Below are positions 16,636-25,216 of a stretch of DNA of 64,000 nucleotides, piece after piece. This DNA is from Rathayibacter sp. VKM Ac-2760 (GTDB lineage: Bacteria > Actinomycetota > Actinomycetes > Actinomycetales > Microbacteriaceae). Position numbers and translations under genes: made by a program. The stretch covers positions 124,001-188,000 of the forward strand of contig NZ_CP047173.1 in assembly GCF_009834185.1 (NCBI RefSeq), read 5' to 3'. Numbering within the stretch: the first letter of the stretch is position 1; each line of letters begins with the position of its first letter. A model generated the notes under the pieces. That model had not been told where the DNA came from. It saw only the letters and a program-made list of their open reading frames with translations, and did not search any database.

Positions 16636-16653
16636 CGTCCGATCGTACGGACG
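16636..16653 (-). promoter_or_regulatory. Promoter with inverted repeat over the -10 of the ABC operon
   Basis: On the minus strand TACGAT (16647-16642) fits a -10 hexamer. It is flanked exactly by CGTCCG and CGGACG, so the -10 lies in the centre of an 18-bp inverted repeat. This is a plausible operator for a dimeric repressor. The leader to ATG 16604 would be about 30 nt. No -35 is evident. Confidence 0.4.
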
Positions 16654-16713
16654 CGCGCCGATCCATCCGATTCCGTGATGAAACGCGGAGTAACACAGAC
16701 CCGGAACGACGAA

Positions 16714-16753
16714 GGGCCCCGCCGGCGCCGCGGTGCGGCGGCCGACGGGGCCC
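16714..16753 (-). terminator. Hairpin terminator of the nitroreductase gene
   Basis: GGGCCCCGCCGGC (16714-16726) pairs with GCCGACGGGGCCC (16741-16753) with one mismatch; it starts 12 nt past the nitroreductase stop codon, in the sense of that gene. Confidence 0.7.
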
Positions 16754-16765
16754 TGCGGAGTGACG

Positions 16766-17353
16766 CTACGCCTGGACGAGCACGAGCTCCTCGAGCGGGA
16801 GGCGGGTGCGGGGAGCGGTCTCGCGCTCGCGGAGCACGTCGTTCTCGAGCGCCTCGGGGCTCGCGAGCACGCCCACGGCGGCGACGGTCACCGGGTCGAA
16901 GCGCTCGTCGACGCCGAACGCCGCGCGGACGCCGTCCTTGTCGAATCCGGCCATCTGGTGCACGTGCAGGCCCTCGTGGTGCGCCTGGACGCTGAGGTGC
17001 GCGACGGCCTGGCCGAGGTCGTAGACGGCCCACGGGCGCGCCTCGCCCTTCTCGTCCACGGTCTCGGCGAGGGCGACGATCAGCGCGGCGGCCGAGCCGG
17101 CCCACGCGGCGTTGAAGCCGACGAGGGTGCCGACGATGCTGTCGAACTCGGGCGTGCCGCGGCGCGCGACGATGAAGCGCGACGGCTGCGAGTTGCCGGC
17201 GGACGGCGACCAGCGGGCGGCCTCGAGCAGCGCGGTCAGCGTCTCGTCCGCGATCGCGGCCGTGGCGTCGTAGGAGCGGGGGCTCCAGCGCTCGGCCAGG
17301 ACGTCGAGGATCGGGGCGCTGGTCGAGGCGGTGCGGGTGGCGGTGTCGGTCAT
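16766..17353 (-). CDS. Nitroreductase family protein
   Basis: A 195-residue flavoprotein of the nitroreductase family, using FMN and NAD(P)H to reduce nitro or quinone-like compounds. The family start RWSPRSYD near residue 22, the flavin-phosphate segment AARWSPSAGNSQPSRF and the later AVAHLSVQAHHEGLHVHQM are clear. ATG 17353 has GGAGAGAAG upstream as a weak ribosome site. It is divergent from lpd across a 198-bp region. The physiological substrate is unknown. Confidence 0.88.
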   Translation of the reverse strand: MTDTATRTASTSAPILDVLAERWSPRSYDATAAIADETLTALLEAARWSPSAGNSQPSRFIVARRGTPEFDSIVGTLVGFNAAWAGSAAALIVALAETVDEKGEARPWAVYDLGQAVAHLSVQAHHEGLHVHQMAGFDKDGVRAAFGVDERFDPVTVAAVGVLASPEALENDVLRERETAPRTRLPLEELVLVQA

Positions 17354-17491
17354 GGGGTGCTTCTCTCCGGGGATGGTGCCGATCAGGGAGGGCCTCGTCG
17401 CCCCACGCACACAACCGCGGACCGACCGCCCGCATTCCCGGTCGGCCCGTTCGCCCACGGAGGAGCACGGGGTCCTGTCGGTGCGGAACGG

Positions 17492-17546
17492 TACCCTGGG
17501 AGACGGCGTGGTTCCCCGCGCGCGACAACTCACCACTCTGGAGGAA
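17492..17546 (+). promoter_or_regulatory. Promoter and ribosome site of lpd
   Basis: TACCCT at 17492-17497 resembles the window's -10 hexamers. It gives a leader of about 50 nt that ends in the strong Shine-Dalgarno GGAGGAA (17540-17546), 5 nt before ATG 17552. This is one of the few clearly leadered genes here, which suits a highly expressed gene. Confidence 0.45.
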
Positions 17547-17551
17547 CATCC

Positions 17552-18952
17552 ATGGCCCAGCACTTCGACGTCGTCGTCCTGGGGGCAGGCCCCGGTGGAT
17601 ACGTGGCCGCGATCCGTGCCGCTCAGCTCGGCAAGTCCGTCGCCATCGTCGAGAAGAAGTACTGGGGCGGTGTCTGCCTCAACGTGGGCTGCATCCCCTC
17701 CAAGGCCCTCCTGCGCAACGCGGAGCTCGCCCACATCTTCCACGCGCAGGCGAAGCAGTTCGGCATCTCCGGCGACGTCTCCTTCGACTTCGGCGTGGCC
17801 TTCGACCGCAGCCGCACCGTCGCGGACGGACGCACCAAGGGCGTCCACTTCCTGATGAAGAAGAACAAGATCACCGAGTTCGACGGCACCGGCTCCTTCA
17901 CCGGCCCGCAGGGCCTCGACGTCCAGCTCACCAAGGGCGGCTCGGAGTCGCTCACCTTCGACGACGCGATCATCGCGACCGGCGCGAGCGTCCGCCTGCT
18001 CCCCGGCGTCGAGCTCTCCGAGAACGTCGTCACCTACGAGACCCAGATCATGACCCGCGAGCTGCCCGACACGATGGCGATCGTGGGCGCCGGCGCGATC
18101 GGCATGGAGTTCGCCTACGTCCTGAAGAACTACGGCGTCGACGTCACGATCATCGAGTTCATGGACCGCGCCCTCCCCAACGAGGACCCGGACGTCTCCA
18201 AGGAGATCCAGAAGCAGTACAAGAAGCTCGGCGTCGAGATCCTCACCTCCACCAAGGTCGAGTCCGTCGTCGACAAGGACGGCTACGTCACCGTCACCTA
18301 CACCGGCAAGGACGGCACGCAGTCGACCCTCGAGGTCGACAAGGTGCTCATGTCGATCGGCTGGGTCCCCCGCGTCGAGGGCTTCGGCCTCGAGAAGACG
18401 GGCGTCGAGGTCACCGAGCGCGGCGCCATCGGCATCGACGAGTACATGCGCACGAACGTCCCGCACTTCTACGCCATCGGCGACGTCACCGCCAAGCTGC
18501 AGCTCGCGCACGTCGCGGAGGCGCAGGGCGTCGTCGCCGCGGAGACCATCGCCGGAGCCGAGACCCAGACCCTCGGCGACTACCGGATGATGCCGCGCGC
18601 CACGTTCTGCCAGCCGCAGATCGCCTCCTTCGGCCTCACCGAGAAGCAGGCGACCGACGAGGGCCACGAGATCACCGTCTCGACCTTCCCGTTCATGGCC
18701 AACGGCAAGGCGCACGGCCTCGGCGAGCCGACCGGCTTCGTCAAGCTCATCGCGAGCAAGCAGTACGGCGAGCTCCTCGGCGCCCACATGATCGGCCCGG
18801 ACGTGTCCGAGCTGCTCCCCGAGCTGACCCTCGCGCAGAAGTGGGACCTCACCGCGACCGAGCTGGCCCGCAACGTGCACACCCACCCGACGCTGTCGGA
18901 GGCGCTGCAGGAGGGCTTCCACGGCCTCAAGGGCCACATGATCAACATGTAG
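17552..18952 (+). CDS. lpd: Dihydrolipoyl dehydrogenase (E3)
   Basis: A 466-residue flavoprotein that reoxidises dihydrolipoamide in pyruvate and 2-oxoglutarate dehydrogenase complexes, passing electrons to NAD+. The FAD fold opens at VVVLGAGPGGYVAAIRAAQ, the redox disulfide is in GGVCLNVGCIPSKAL near residues 40-45, the NAD fold is AIVGAGAIGMEFAYVL, and the His-Glu dyad is HTHPTLSEALQE close to the C-terminus. Strong use of C-ending codons fits high expression. No E1 or E2 genes are adjacent. A family D palindrome follows 24 nt after the stop. Confidence 0.97.
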   Translation: MAQHFDVVVLGAGPGGYVAAIRAAQLGKSVAIVEKKYWGGVCLNVGCIPSKALLRNAELAHIFHAQAKQFGISGDVSFDFGVAFDRSRTVADGRTKGVHFLMKKNKITEFDGTGSFTGPQGLDVQLTKGGSESLTFDDAIIATGASVRLLPGVELSENVVTYETQIMTRELPDTMAIVGAGAIGMEFAYVLKNYGVDVTIIEFMDRALPNEDPDVSKEIQKQYKKLGVEILTSTKVESVVDKDGYVTVTYTGKDGTQSTLEVDKVLMSIGWVPRVEGFGLEKTGVEVTERGAIGIDEYMRTNVPHFYAIGDVTAKLQLAHVAEAQGVVAAETIAGAETQTLGDYRMMPRATFCQPQIASFGLTEKQATDEGHEITVSTFPFMANGKAHGLGEPTGFVKLIASKQYGELLGAHMIGPDVSELLPELTLAQKWDLTATELARNVHTHPTLSEALQEGFHGLKGHMINM

Positions 18953-18976
18953 CTCCGGAACCACCCGCACGGCCAC

Positions 18977-19034
18977 CTCCGGCTCGCGGAATCGACCTCG
19001 GCTCGTCCGATCGCCTCGATTCCGCGAGCCGGAG
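18977..19034. repeat. Palindrome family D (terminator-like)
   Basis: Perfect 19-bp arms, CTCCGGCTCGCGGAATCGA (18977-18995) and its reverse complement (19016-19034), with a 20-nt loop. A third partial arm (CTCGCGAGCCGGAG) is at 19040-19053. It starts 24 nt after the lpd stop. Only one copy is seen in this window, but its design matches families B and C. Confidence 0.7.
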
Positions 19035-19094
19035 CTGTTCTCGCGAGCCGGAGGCGGCGCTCCCGCAGCCCTGACCGGCCACTACCGTGGTCCG

Positions 19095-19847
19095 ATGGAC
19101 CCGCGCCTCCTCGACCGACTCGCCGCCGACGCCTGGCCGCCCCTCGAGAGCCGCGCGCTCGACGGCTGGCGGCTGCGCGCCTCCCACGGCGTGACGAAGC
19201 GCGCGAACTCGGTGCTCACCTCCGGCCCCGTGGCCGACCCGGAGCGCGCGATCACCGCCGCGGAGGAGTTCGCCCGCGAGCAGGGCATCCCGCCGCTCTT
19301 CCAGCTCGGCCCCGCGACCCTCCCCGCCGATCTGCCCGAGCGACTGTCCCGCCGCGGCTACGCCCCGCACGAGCGCACCCGCGTCCTGACCGGCTCCGTG
19401 ACGGAGGCGCTCGCCGCACTCGGTCCCGGGAGCGCCGTCGTCGAGACGGCCGAGGCGCCCGGGGACGACTGGCTGTCGCTCTGGTGGTCCGTCGACGGGC
19501 GCGGCGGCGACGCCGAACTCGAGATCGCCCGCCGGATCCTCGAGGGCTGCGACTCCTCCTACGCCCTGCTGCGCGACGGGAGCGGCCCCGCCGCCTGCGG
19601 CCGGCTCGCCCGGGCGACCGCCGAGGACGGCGAGCCCTGGGTCGGCCTCTTCGCGCTGGCGACCCGCCCCGACGCCCGCCGCCGCGGCCACGCCGCCACC
19701 GTCCTGCGCGCCCTGCTCGAGCAGGCCGCCGCCCGAGGCGTCGACCGCCTCTGGATCCAGGTCCTCGCCGACAACGCCCCCGCCGCCCGCCTCTACGCGT
19801 CGCTCGGCTGCCGCGAGTCCTCCCACTACGACTACTGGCGCCCCTGA
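19095..19847 (+). CDS. GNAT family N-acetyltransferase
   Basis: A 250-residue two-part protein: an N-terminal half starting at WPPLESRALDGWRLRASHGVT, and a C-terminal GNAT domain whose acetyl-CoA loop reads RPDARRRGHAATVL near residue 196. Such proteins acetylate an amine on a small molecule or protein; the substrate is unknown. ATG 19095 follows TACCGT (19083-19088) by 6 nt, a leaderless start. A family B palindrome begins 15 nt after the stop. Confidence 0.82.
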   Translation: MDPRLLDRLAADAWPPLESRALDGWRLRASHGVTKRANSVLTSGPVADPERAITAAEEFAREQGIPPLFQLGPATLPADLPERLSRRGYAPHERTRVLTGSVTEALAALGPGSAVVETAEAPGDDWLSLWWSVDGRGGDAELEIARRILEGCDSSYALLRDGSGPAACGRLARATAEDGEPWVGLFALATRPDARRRGHAATVLRALLEQAAARGVDRLWIQVLADNAPAARLYASLGCRESSHYDYWRP

Positions 19848-19862
19848 CCGTCCCCCTCCCCG

Positions 19863-19925
19863 CCGCGAGATGCCACTTGTGCACGCGACACGCCGTGAAA
19901 TGCGAGCACAAGTGGCATCTCGCGG
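19863..19925. repeat. Palindromic repeat family B, copy B2
   Basis: Perfect 20-bp arms, CCGCGAGATGCCACTTGTGC (19863-19882) and its complement (19906-19925), with the loop motif CGCGACACGCCG in forward orientation. It lies between two convergent genes, 15 nt after one stop and 7 nt after the other, so it could serve both as terminator. Confidence 0.85.
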
Positions 19926-19932
19926 AGAAGGA

Positions 19933-20940
19933 TCAGCCCGCGATGACCGCGCGCGCCACGGCCTCGGTGCGGGCCGCGTCGCCCGTCACCACCACCCGCC
20001 ACCACACGTCGCCGGCCAGCACGTCGATCTCGCAGGAGCCGCCGCCGCAGCCCGAGAGCGCCCGGTCGCCGAGGCCGTCGAGCGGAGTGAGCGCGACCGC
20101 GAGCCCGGTGGTCAGCGAGAGGTTCCGCCAGCCGTCCTCGCCGTTCGGCAGGGCGTCGACGCTCACTCCGGAGTAGCTGCTGCTGGTCGCGTCGGTCCAG
20201 GTGCACGAGGCGTAGCCCGCGCGCGCGGCGGCCGCGGCGGAGGCGGTCGTCGCAGCGACGCCCTCCGTGCCGGAACCGGGGGTGGCCTCGACGAGCCCGG
20301 CGGTCGTCGCCAGCTGCTCGGCGGTCAGCACCTCGGCGCAGACCGGTGCGGTCGCCGTCACCGGCTCCTCGAGCCGGCCCCCGGCCGCCGCGGCGGTGGC
20401 GGTGGCGAGCCCGGCGAGATCCGCGTCGGCCGGCGCTCCCGTCAGCGCGAGCGTCACCCAGGTCGAGCCGGCGAGCAGGTCGACGGCGCAGATCTCGACG
20501 GAGCAGGCGCTGTAGGCCTCGGCCTCGGTCGCGAGGCGTGAGCCCGAGCGCACCGCGGCGAACTCCTCCTCGGCGTCCTCGGTCGCGGCGGCGGTGATCG
20601 ACGCGGTGCCGTCCTCGTCGTACCAGGAGCAGGTCAGCAGCCCGCCGTTCTCCTCCGCGGACTCGCGGATCAGCTCGGCGGAGGAGCGCACCGCTTCGTC
20701 GCGCGTGCCCGTGAGCGAGTCGCTCGGGATCCCGAGGGCGGTCGAGGCGCGCGAGACGGGCAGCAGGGCGTCGCAGTCGAGCGGAGCGGCCGAGGATCGC
20801 GTCGGAGTCGGCGAGGCGGAGGAGGAGCCGGTCGCAGTCGCGGTCGCGGACGCGCTCGCCCCCGCGTCCGGCTCGGCCGCCGTGCAGCCGGCCAGCGCGA
20901 CCAGCAGCGCGAGTCCCGCCGCCGCGGCCCGCGCCCTCAC
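19933..20940 (-). CDS. Secreted lipoprotein with two related domains, function unknown
   Basis: A 335-residue lipoprotein. The signal ends in the lipobox VALAGC near residue 19. A Ser/Thr/Ala/Pro-rich linker follows, then about 250 residues containing CSVEICAVDLLAGSTWVTLAL and, near the end, CGGGSCEIDVLAGDVWWRVVV. These similar Cys-x(3-4)-Cys...[IV]DLLAGSTW-type segments point to an internal duplication. GTG 20940 overlaps the threonine aldolase stop by 4 bp (GTGA), so it is translated after that gene. Alternative upstream starts run inside the aldolase and are unlikely. Confidence 0.75.
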   Translation of the reverse strand: MRARAAAAGLALLVALAGCTAAEPDAGASASATATATGSSSASPTPTRSSAAPLDCDALLPVSRASTALGIPSDSLTGTRDEAVRSSAELIRESAEENGGLLTCSWYDEDGTASITAAATEDAEEEFAAVRSGSRLATEAEAYSACSVEICAVDLLAGSTWVTLALTGAPADADLAGLATATAAAAGGRLEEPVTATAPVCAEVLTAEQLATTAGLVEATPGSGTEGVAATTASAAAAARAGYASCTWTDATSSSYSGVSVDALPNGEDGWRNLSLTTGLAVALTPLDGLGDRALSGCGGGSCEIDVLAGDVWWRVVVTGDAARTEAVARAVIAG

Positions 20941-22019
20941 GCGGCCAGCTCGCGCTCGATCGCCGCCGTGAACGCGTCGATGTCGTCCTCGGTGGTGTCG
21001 AAGGAGCAGACCCAGCGCACCTCGCCGGTCGCCGGGTTCCAGTCGTAGAAGCGGTAGGCCGCGCGCAGCCGGTCCGCGACCCCCGCGGGCAGCGTCGCGA
21101 ACACCGCGTTCGCCTGCGTCGGCTGGGTGAAGGCGAGGCCGGCGATCCGTCCCGCGGCGACGGCGTCGTCGAGCCGCGAGCGCAGCCGAGCCGCCATCGC
21201 GTTCGCGTGCCGGGCCGAGCGCAGCCACAGCGGCTCCGCCTCGCCGTCCTCGCCGAGCATCGCGAGCAGCTGGGCCGAGAGGAAGCGCATCTTCGACGAC
21301 AGCTGCATGTTGGTCTTGCGGAGGAAGGTCAGGCCGCTCGACGCCTCCGGGTCGAGCACGACGATCGCCTCGCCGAGCAGCATCCCGTTCTTGGTGCCGC
21401 CGAACGACAGCACGTCGACGCCGGCGTCGCTCGTGAAGGCGCGCAGCGGCAGTCCGAGGGCCGCTCCGGCGTTCGCGATGCGCGCTCCGTCCATGTGGAG
21501 CCGCATCCCCCGTCCGTGGGCCTGATCGGCCAGCGCGCGCACCTCGTCCGGCGTGTAGACGGTGCCGAGCTCGGTCGACTGCGTGATCGACACGACGAGC
21601 GGCTGAGCCCGGTGCTCGTCGCCGAATCCCCAGGCCTGCTCGTCGACGAGCGCGGGGGTGAGCTTGCCGTCCGGGCTCTCCACGGTGAGGATCTTGATCC
21701 CGCCGACCTTCTCCGGCGCCCCTCCCTCGTCGCTGTTGATGTGCGCCGTGCCGGCCGAGACGACCGCGCCCCAGCGGGGCAGCATCGACTGCAGACCGGT
21801 CACGTTCGCCCCGGTTCCATTGAAGACGGGGAAGGCCTGGGCCTGCTCGCCGAACTCCCGGCGGAAGGCGTGCTGCAGCTTCTCGGTGTAGACGTCCTCG
21901 CCGTAGGCCACCTGGTGGGCGCCGTTGGCGGCGGCGATCGCGGCGAGCACCTCCTCGTGCACACCGGAGTAGTTGTCGGACGCGAAACCGCGCAGGTCCG
22001 GATCGTGCAGAGCGCTCAT
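20937..22019 (-). CDS. Low-specificity L-threonine aldolase
   Basis: A 360-residue pyridoxal-phosphate enzyme that splits threonine or allo-threonine to glycine and acetaldehyde. It shows FASDNYSGVHEEVL at the N-terminus, GTGANVTGLQ, the HMDGARIANA segment, and the PLP-lysine region DVLSFGGTKNGMLLGE near residue 205. ATG 22019 is preferred to ATG 22028 because the -10-like GAGGAT (complement of 22027-22032) is 7 nt from it. Its stop overlaps the next gene by 4 bp. Confidence 0.92.
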   Translation of the reverse strand: MSALHDPDLRGFASDNYSGVHEEVLAAIAAANGAHQVAYGEDVYTEKLQHAFRREFGEQAQAFPVFNGTGANVTGLQSMLPRWGAVVSAGTAHINSDEGGAPEKVGGIKILTVESPDGKLTPALVDEQAWGFGDEHRAQPLVVSITQSTELGTVYTPDEVRALADQAHGRGMRLHMDGARIANAGAALGLPLRAFTSDAGVDVLSFGGTKNGMLLGEAIVVLDPEASSGLTFLRKTNMQLSSKMRFLSAQLLAMLGEDGEAEPLWLRSARHANAMAARLRSRLDDAVAAGRIAGLAFTQPTQANAVFATLPAGVADRLRAAYRFYDWNPATGEVRWVCSFDTTEDDIDAFTAAIERELAA

Positions 22020-22168
22020 GACCTCCATCCTCGCAGCCCGGTGCGGTCCGATCCTGGGGGCGGGCGCGTCCGAACGCCGTGTTTCGGGCGTGTGAACGTC
22101 ACCATCCCCAGAAAGCCGATTGCCGTCAAGAAGTTGGTATCGGGTGGGAGGCAGGCCACTCTTGTCCT

Positions 22169-22870
22169 ATGCGCATGGACACTTCGGGGGCGGTCCGCGA
22201 CATGCCCGCCCCTCCCGGGGTGGACGAGATCGCGGCGCGCTTCGGCGACCCCGTCCTCGCGTTCGCCCCGCAGCCCCGTCTCGAGGAGTTCGCGGCGGCC
22301 CAGACCATGGCGCTCGGACGCTTCGTCGAGATCTCCCTCTCCTACTCCTTCTTCAAGAATCCGCGCAATCGCGCCGACCCCGTCAACCACGTCCCGCTCA
22401 CCCCGGAGCAGAAGCGCGCGATCGAGCGCGCCGAGAACGACCACCTCCCGCCGTGGATGGTCGACCAGGTCACCCGGATGCGGTACCCCGTGCTGTGGGA
22501 GGCGGTGCGCACCTCCGTGCCGATCCCCGCCGAGCGCAGCCGGCCGCTCGAGTCGCGCCTCGCCGCGCACATGGGCGACGTGCTCCGCAACACCTTCCCG
22601 GGCCGCGTGCGCACCCGCCGCGGCGGCATGCCGGTGGTCGCCGCCGCGCTCCGCGACGAGGACGTCGTCCGCGGCGTCCCGGTCGTCGTCGACGGCGAGG
22701 CCCTCCGCGGCTACCGCGTCGACACCGACCCCGACGTGGTCGCCATCGGCGCCCGCGTCGACGGCCGCTACATGACCGTCGTGCTCGACCGGAAGATCGC
22801 CCCCGACATCCGCATGGAGTTCGTCCGTCGTATCCCGCCACGTCCGGCCGCGACGCAGCAGCGCCGCTGA
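22169..22870 (+). CDS. Conserved-looking protein of unknown function
   Basis: I do not recognise this 233-residue protein. It is soluble, with a helical N-terminal half (RLEEFAAAQTMALGRFVEIS; LTPEQKRAIERAENDHLPPW) and a basic, strand-rich C-terminal half (GRVRTRRGGMPVVAAAL, then VDTDPDVVAIGARVDGRYM). The segment SYSFFKNPRNRADPVNHVP is distinctive. No membrane segment, signal or catalytic motif is seen. Start is either ATG 22169 or ATG 22175. Neighbours (threonine aldolase, two-component system) are divergent or convergent and give no clue. Confidence 0.7.
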   Translation: MRMDTSGAVRDMPAPPGVDEIAARFGDPVLAFAPQPRLEEFAAAQTMALGRFVEISLSYSFFKNPRNRADPVNHVPLTPEQKRAIERAENDHLPPWMVDQVTRMRYPVLWEAVRTSVPIPAERSRPLESRLAAHMGDVLRNTFPGRVRTRRGGMPVVAAALRDEDVVRGVPVVVDGEALRGYRVDTDPDVVAIGARVDGRYMTVVLDRKIAPDIRMEFVRRIPPRPAATQQRR

Positions 22871-23030
22871 CGCCCGAACGGGCGCGATCGGGCTCGGCAG
22901 CGGGCACGGTCGGACGCCGTCTCCGGGCCTGAACGGTCACGCTCCGTTCGCCCGGCGAGCCTTCGTCACGCTCCGAGGTCGGCTCCGCCGCTGCTCGTCG
23001 CGGCCGCCGTGCTGATCGCGCTCGCCCGCT

Positions 23031-23057
23031 CCTGACGCGATGCCCTCGGGCGTCAGG
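23031..23057 (-). terminator. Short hairpin at the end of the response regulator gene
   Basis: CCTGACGC (23031-23038) pairs with GCGTCAGG (23050-23057) and overlaps the regulator stop codon. The rest of the 182-bp gap 22871-23052 holds no gene I can support. Confidence 0.4.
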
Positions 23058-23721
23058 ACCGCCCCGGCACCGCGATCCCGTGCTCGTAGGCGAAGACGAC
23101 GGCCTGGATGCGGTCGCGGACGCGCAGCTTCATCAGGATCTTCGACACGTGCGTCTTGATCGTGGCCTCGCCGACGAAGAGCTCGGCGGCGATCTCGGCG
23201 TTGGACCAGCCGCGCGCCAGGTGCACGAGCACCTCGCGCTCGCGGTCGGTGAGCTCGTCGATGCCGGGGTGCGCCTCGGGCCGCGCGGGAGCCGCGGCGA
23301 AGCGCTCGAGCACGCGGCGCGTCACGTCCGGTGCGAGCATCGCATCGCCGCGCGCGACGACCTGGACCGCCTCGACCAGCTCCTCCGGCGACGCGTTCTT
23401 GAGCAGGAAGCCGCTGGCCCCGGAGGACAGCGCCTCGAAGAGGTAGTCGTCGCGGTCGAAGGTCGTGAGGATGAGCACGCTCGAGCAGAGCCGCGGATCC
23501 TTGACGATCTCGCGGGTCGCGGCGAGCCCGTCCATCCCGGGCATCTGCACGTCCATGCAGATCACGTCCGGGCACAGCTGCGCGGCGCGGTCCACGGCCT
23601 CGATCCCCGTGCGCGCCTCGCCGACGACGACGATGCCCGGCTCCGACTCGAGGATGGTGCGGAAGCCGGCGCGGACCAGCTCCTGGTCGTCGACGAGCAG
23701 CACGCGGATGTCGGCCGTCAT
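23053..23721 (-). CDS. NarL/LuxR-type response regulator
   Basis: A 222-residue regulator. The receiver domain (1-120) has the acidic pocket VLLVDDQE, phospho-acceptor Asp in CMDVQMPGMDG near residue 54, and the Lys in GFLLKNASPEEL. The C-terminal DNA-binding domain is LuxR-type: LTDREREVLVHLARGWSNAE then ATIKTHVSKILMKL. ATG 23721 overlaps the histidine kinase stop by 4 bp, so kinase and regulator are coupled and certainly partners. Targets are unknown. Confidence 0.93.
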   Translation of the reverse strand: MTADIRVLLVDDQELVRAGFRTILESEPGIVVVGEARTGIEAVDRAAQLCPDVICMDVQMPGMDGLAATREIVKDPRLCSSVLILTTFDRDDYLFEALSSGASGFLLKNASPEELVEAVQVVARGDAMLAPDVTRRVLERFAAAPARPEAHPGIDELTDREREVLVHLARGWSNAEIAAELFVGEATIKTHVSKILMKLRVRDRIQAVVFAYEHGIAVPGRS

Positions 23722-25085
23722 GCGCGCCCCCCGCTCGCTCGCTCCCGGCGCCCCCACGACACCTCGGACGACGCTACCGGCTCCTCGGCGCCCGCGCGCG
23801 CGCTCGTCAGGGGGACGCGGGCGCGCACCAGGTAGCCGTCGCCGCTCGGGCCCACCTCGACGGTGCCGCCGACGGCCGCCGCGCGCTCGCTCATGCCGGT
23901 GTGCCCGAGTCCGCAGGACGTCGCGGCCACGGGGTGCGATCCCTCCCCGCCGTCGTCGGCGACCTCGAGCTCGACCGCGTCGTCGAGGTAGCGCAGGCGG
24001 ACCTCGACGCTCGCGCCGCGGCCGGCGTGCTTGCGGACGTTGGTGAGCGACTCCTGCGCGATCCGGTAGAGGCTGAGCCCCACGGTCGCGGGGATGTCGC
24101 GGGGTGCGCCGATCGCGACGAGCACCGCCGGCAGGCCGGAGCCGGTCGCGGCGGCCACCAGCTCCTCGAGCTGGGCGACGCCGCGGGTCGAGGCCGCGTC
24201 GGTGAGCGCGTTCGGCACCGCGTCCTCGGCGCGGAGGGCGATCAGGATGCGATGCAGCTCCTCGATCGCCGAGCGCGCGTCGTTCTCGATCGCGCTCAGC
24301 GCCGTCGCGGCGCGCTCCGGGTCGCGGGCGAGCACCCGCCGCGCGGCGCCCGCCTGCACCCCCATCACGCTGACGTGGTGCGCGACCACGTCGTGCAGCT
24401 CGCGGGCGATGCGCAGCCGCTCCGACGACACCGCCTGGCGGGACGAGCGCTCGCGCTCGTCGTCGAGCTCGGCGGTGCGCGCCTCGAGCGCCTCCAGCCG
24501 GCGCGCCGACTGCCAGGACGCGTCGCCGAAGACGTAGGCGCTGCCGAAGTAGAGCAGGTTCGCGACGACGGCCAGCGCCGACTCGGCGACGTAGGGCGGC
24601 AGCATCCCCGCGGACTCCTCCGCCGGCAGCGGACTGCTCAGCGGCGCACCGGTGGCGAGCGTGACCAGCAGCCAGGTGAGCATGCCCACCGCGATGACGG
24701 TGCGCACGACGAGCGCGCGCCGTCGGTCCCGGCTCCAGGCCCCGACCGTGTAGAGCGCGAGGAAGAGGCAGATCTGGTTGAACAGCGACTCCGGCACCTG
24801 CAGGATCAGGCCCAGGGCGTAGACCCCGGTGAGCGCGACCGCCGTGACCGACGGGAACCGCCGCCGCAGCGCGAGCGGGAGGGTCATCGCGCCCGCCCAG
24901 AGCGTGCTCACGGCGGGGTGCGCGGCATCGGTGAAGCCGGCCGACGTGTAGAGCGCGACGGAGACGAGGGTCGCCACCAGCAGCACTCCGGCGATCACGG
25001 CATCGCGGACGTAGCCGGCCCGCGTCGGCGCTCGCCGCATCCAGCCCGCGTCGAGCGGGTCCGGAGCGACGGCGCCAGGAGGCAT
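23718..25085 (-). CDS. Membrane sensor histidine kinase (NarX/DesK-like, HisKA_3)
   Basis: A 455-residue kinase. The N-terminal half has about five or six membrane segments with no large outside loop, so it may sense membrane state or a hydrophobic signal. The dimerisation box RELHDVVAHHVSVMGVQAGA carries the phospho-His near residue 240, and the ATPase domain shows LTNVRKHAGRG, ADDGGEG and GLGHTGMSERAAAVGG. ATG 25085 is chosen because TAGCGT (complement of 25093-25098) is 7 nt upstream; the longer in-frame start at 25214 would run through that promoter. Confidence 0.9.
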   Translation of the reverse strand: MPPGAVAPDPLDAGWMRRAPTRAGYVRDAVIAGVLLVATLVSVALYTSAGFTDAAHPAVSTLWAGAMTLPLALRRRFPSVTAVALTGVYALGLILQVPESLFNQICLFLALYTVGAWSRDRRRALVVRTVIAVGMLTWLLVTLATGAPLSSPLPAEESAGMLPPYVAESALAVVANLLYFGSAYVFGDASWQSARRLEALEARTAELDDERERSSRQAVSSERLRIARELHDVVAHHVSVMGVQAGAARRVLARDPERAATALSAIENDARSAIEELHRILIALRAEDAVPNALTDAASTRGVAQLEELVAAATGSGLPAVLVAIGAPRDIPATVGLSLYRIAQESLTNVRKHAGRGASVEVRLRYLDDAVELEVADDGGEGSHPVAATSCGLGHTGMSERAAAVGGTVEVGPSGDGYLVRARVPLTSARAGAEEPVASSEVSWGRRERASGGRA

Positions 25086-25216
25086 GCTCACCACGCTAAT
25101 CGACGACGGTCGGGCAGGCCGCCCCACGAGTCCCCGCATGACGCCCCCCCTGGTGGTCGCGCAGCCGCCGTCGGCGACGTAGCGAGCAACGAAGCCGCGT
25201 CTCCTCTCGCCCATGC

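Noticed and set aside
22980..23035. Possible pseudogene tail reading APPLLVAAAVLIALARS before a stop
   Set aside because: Only about 18 codons look membrane-like; no homologous gene end or start can be identified, so chance is more likely.
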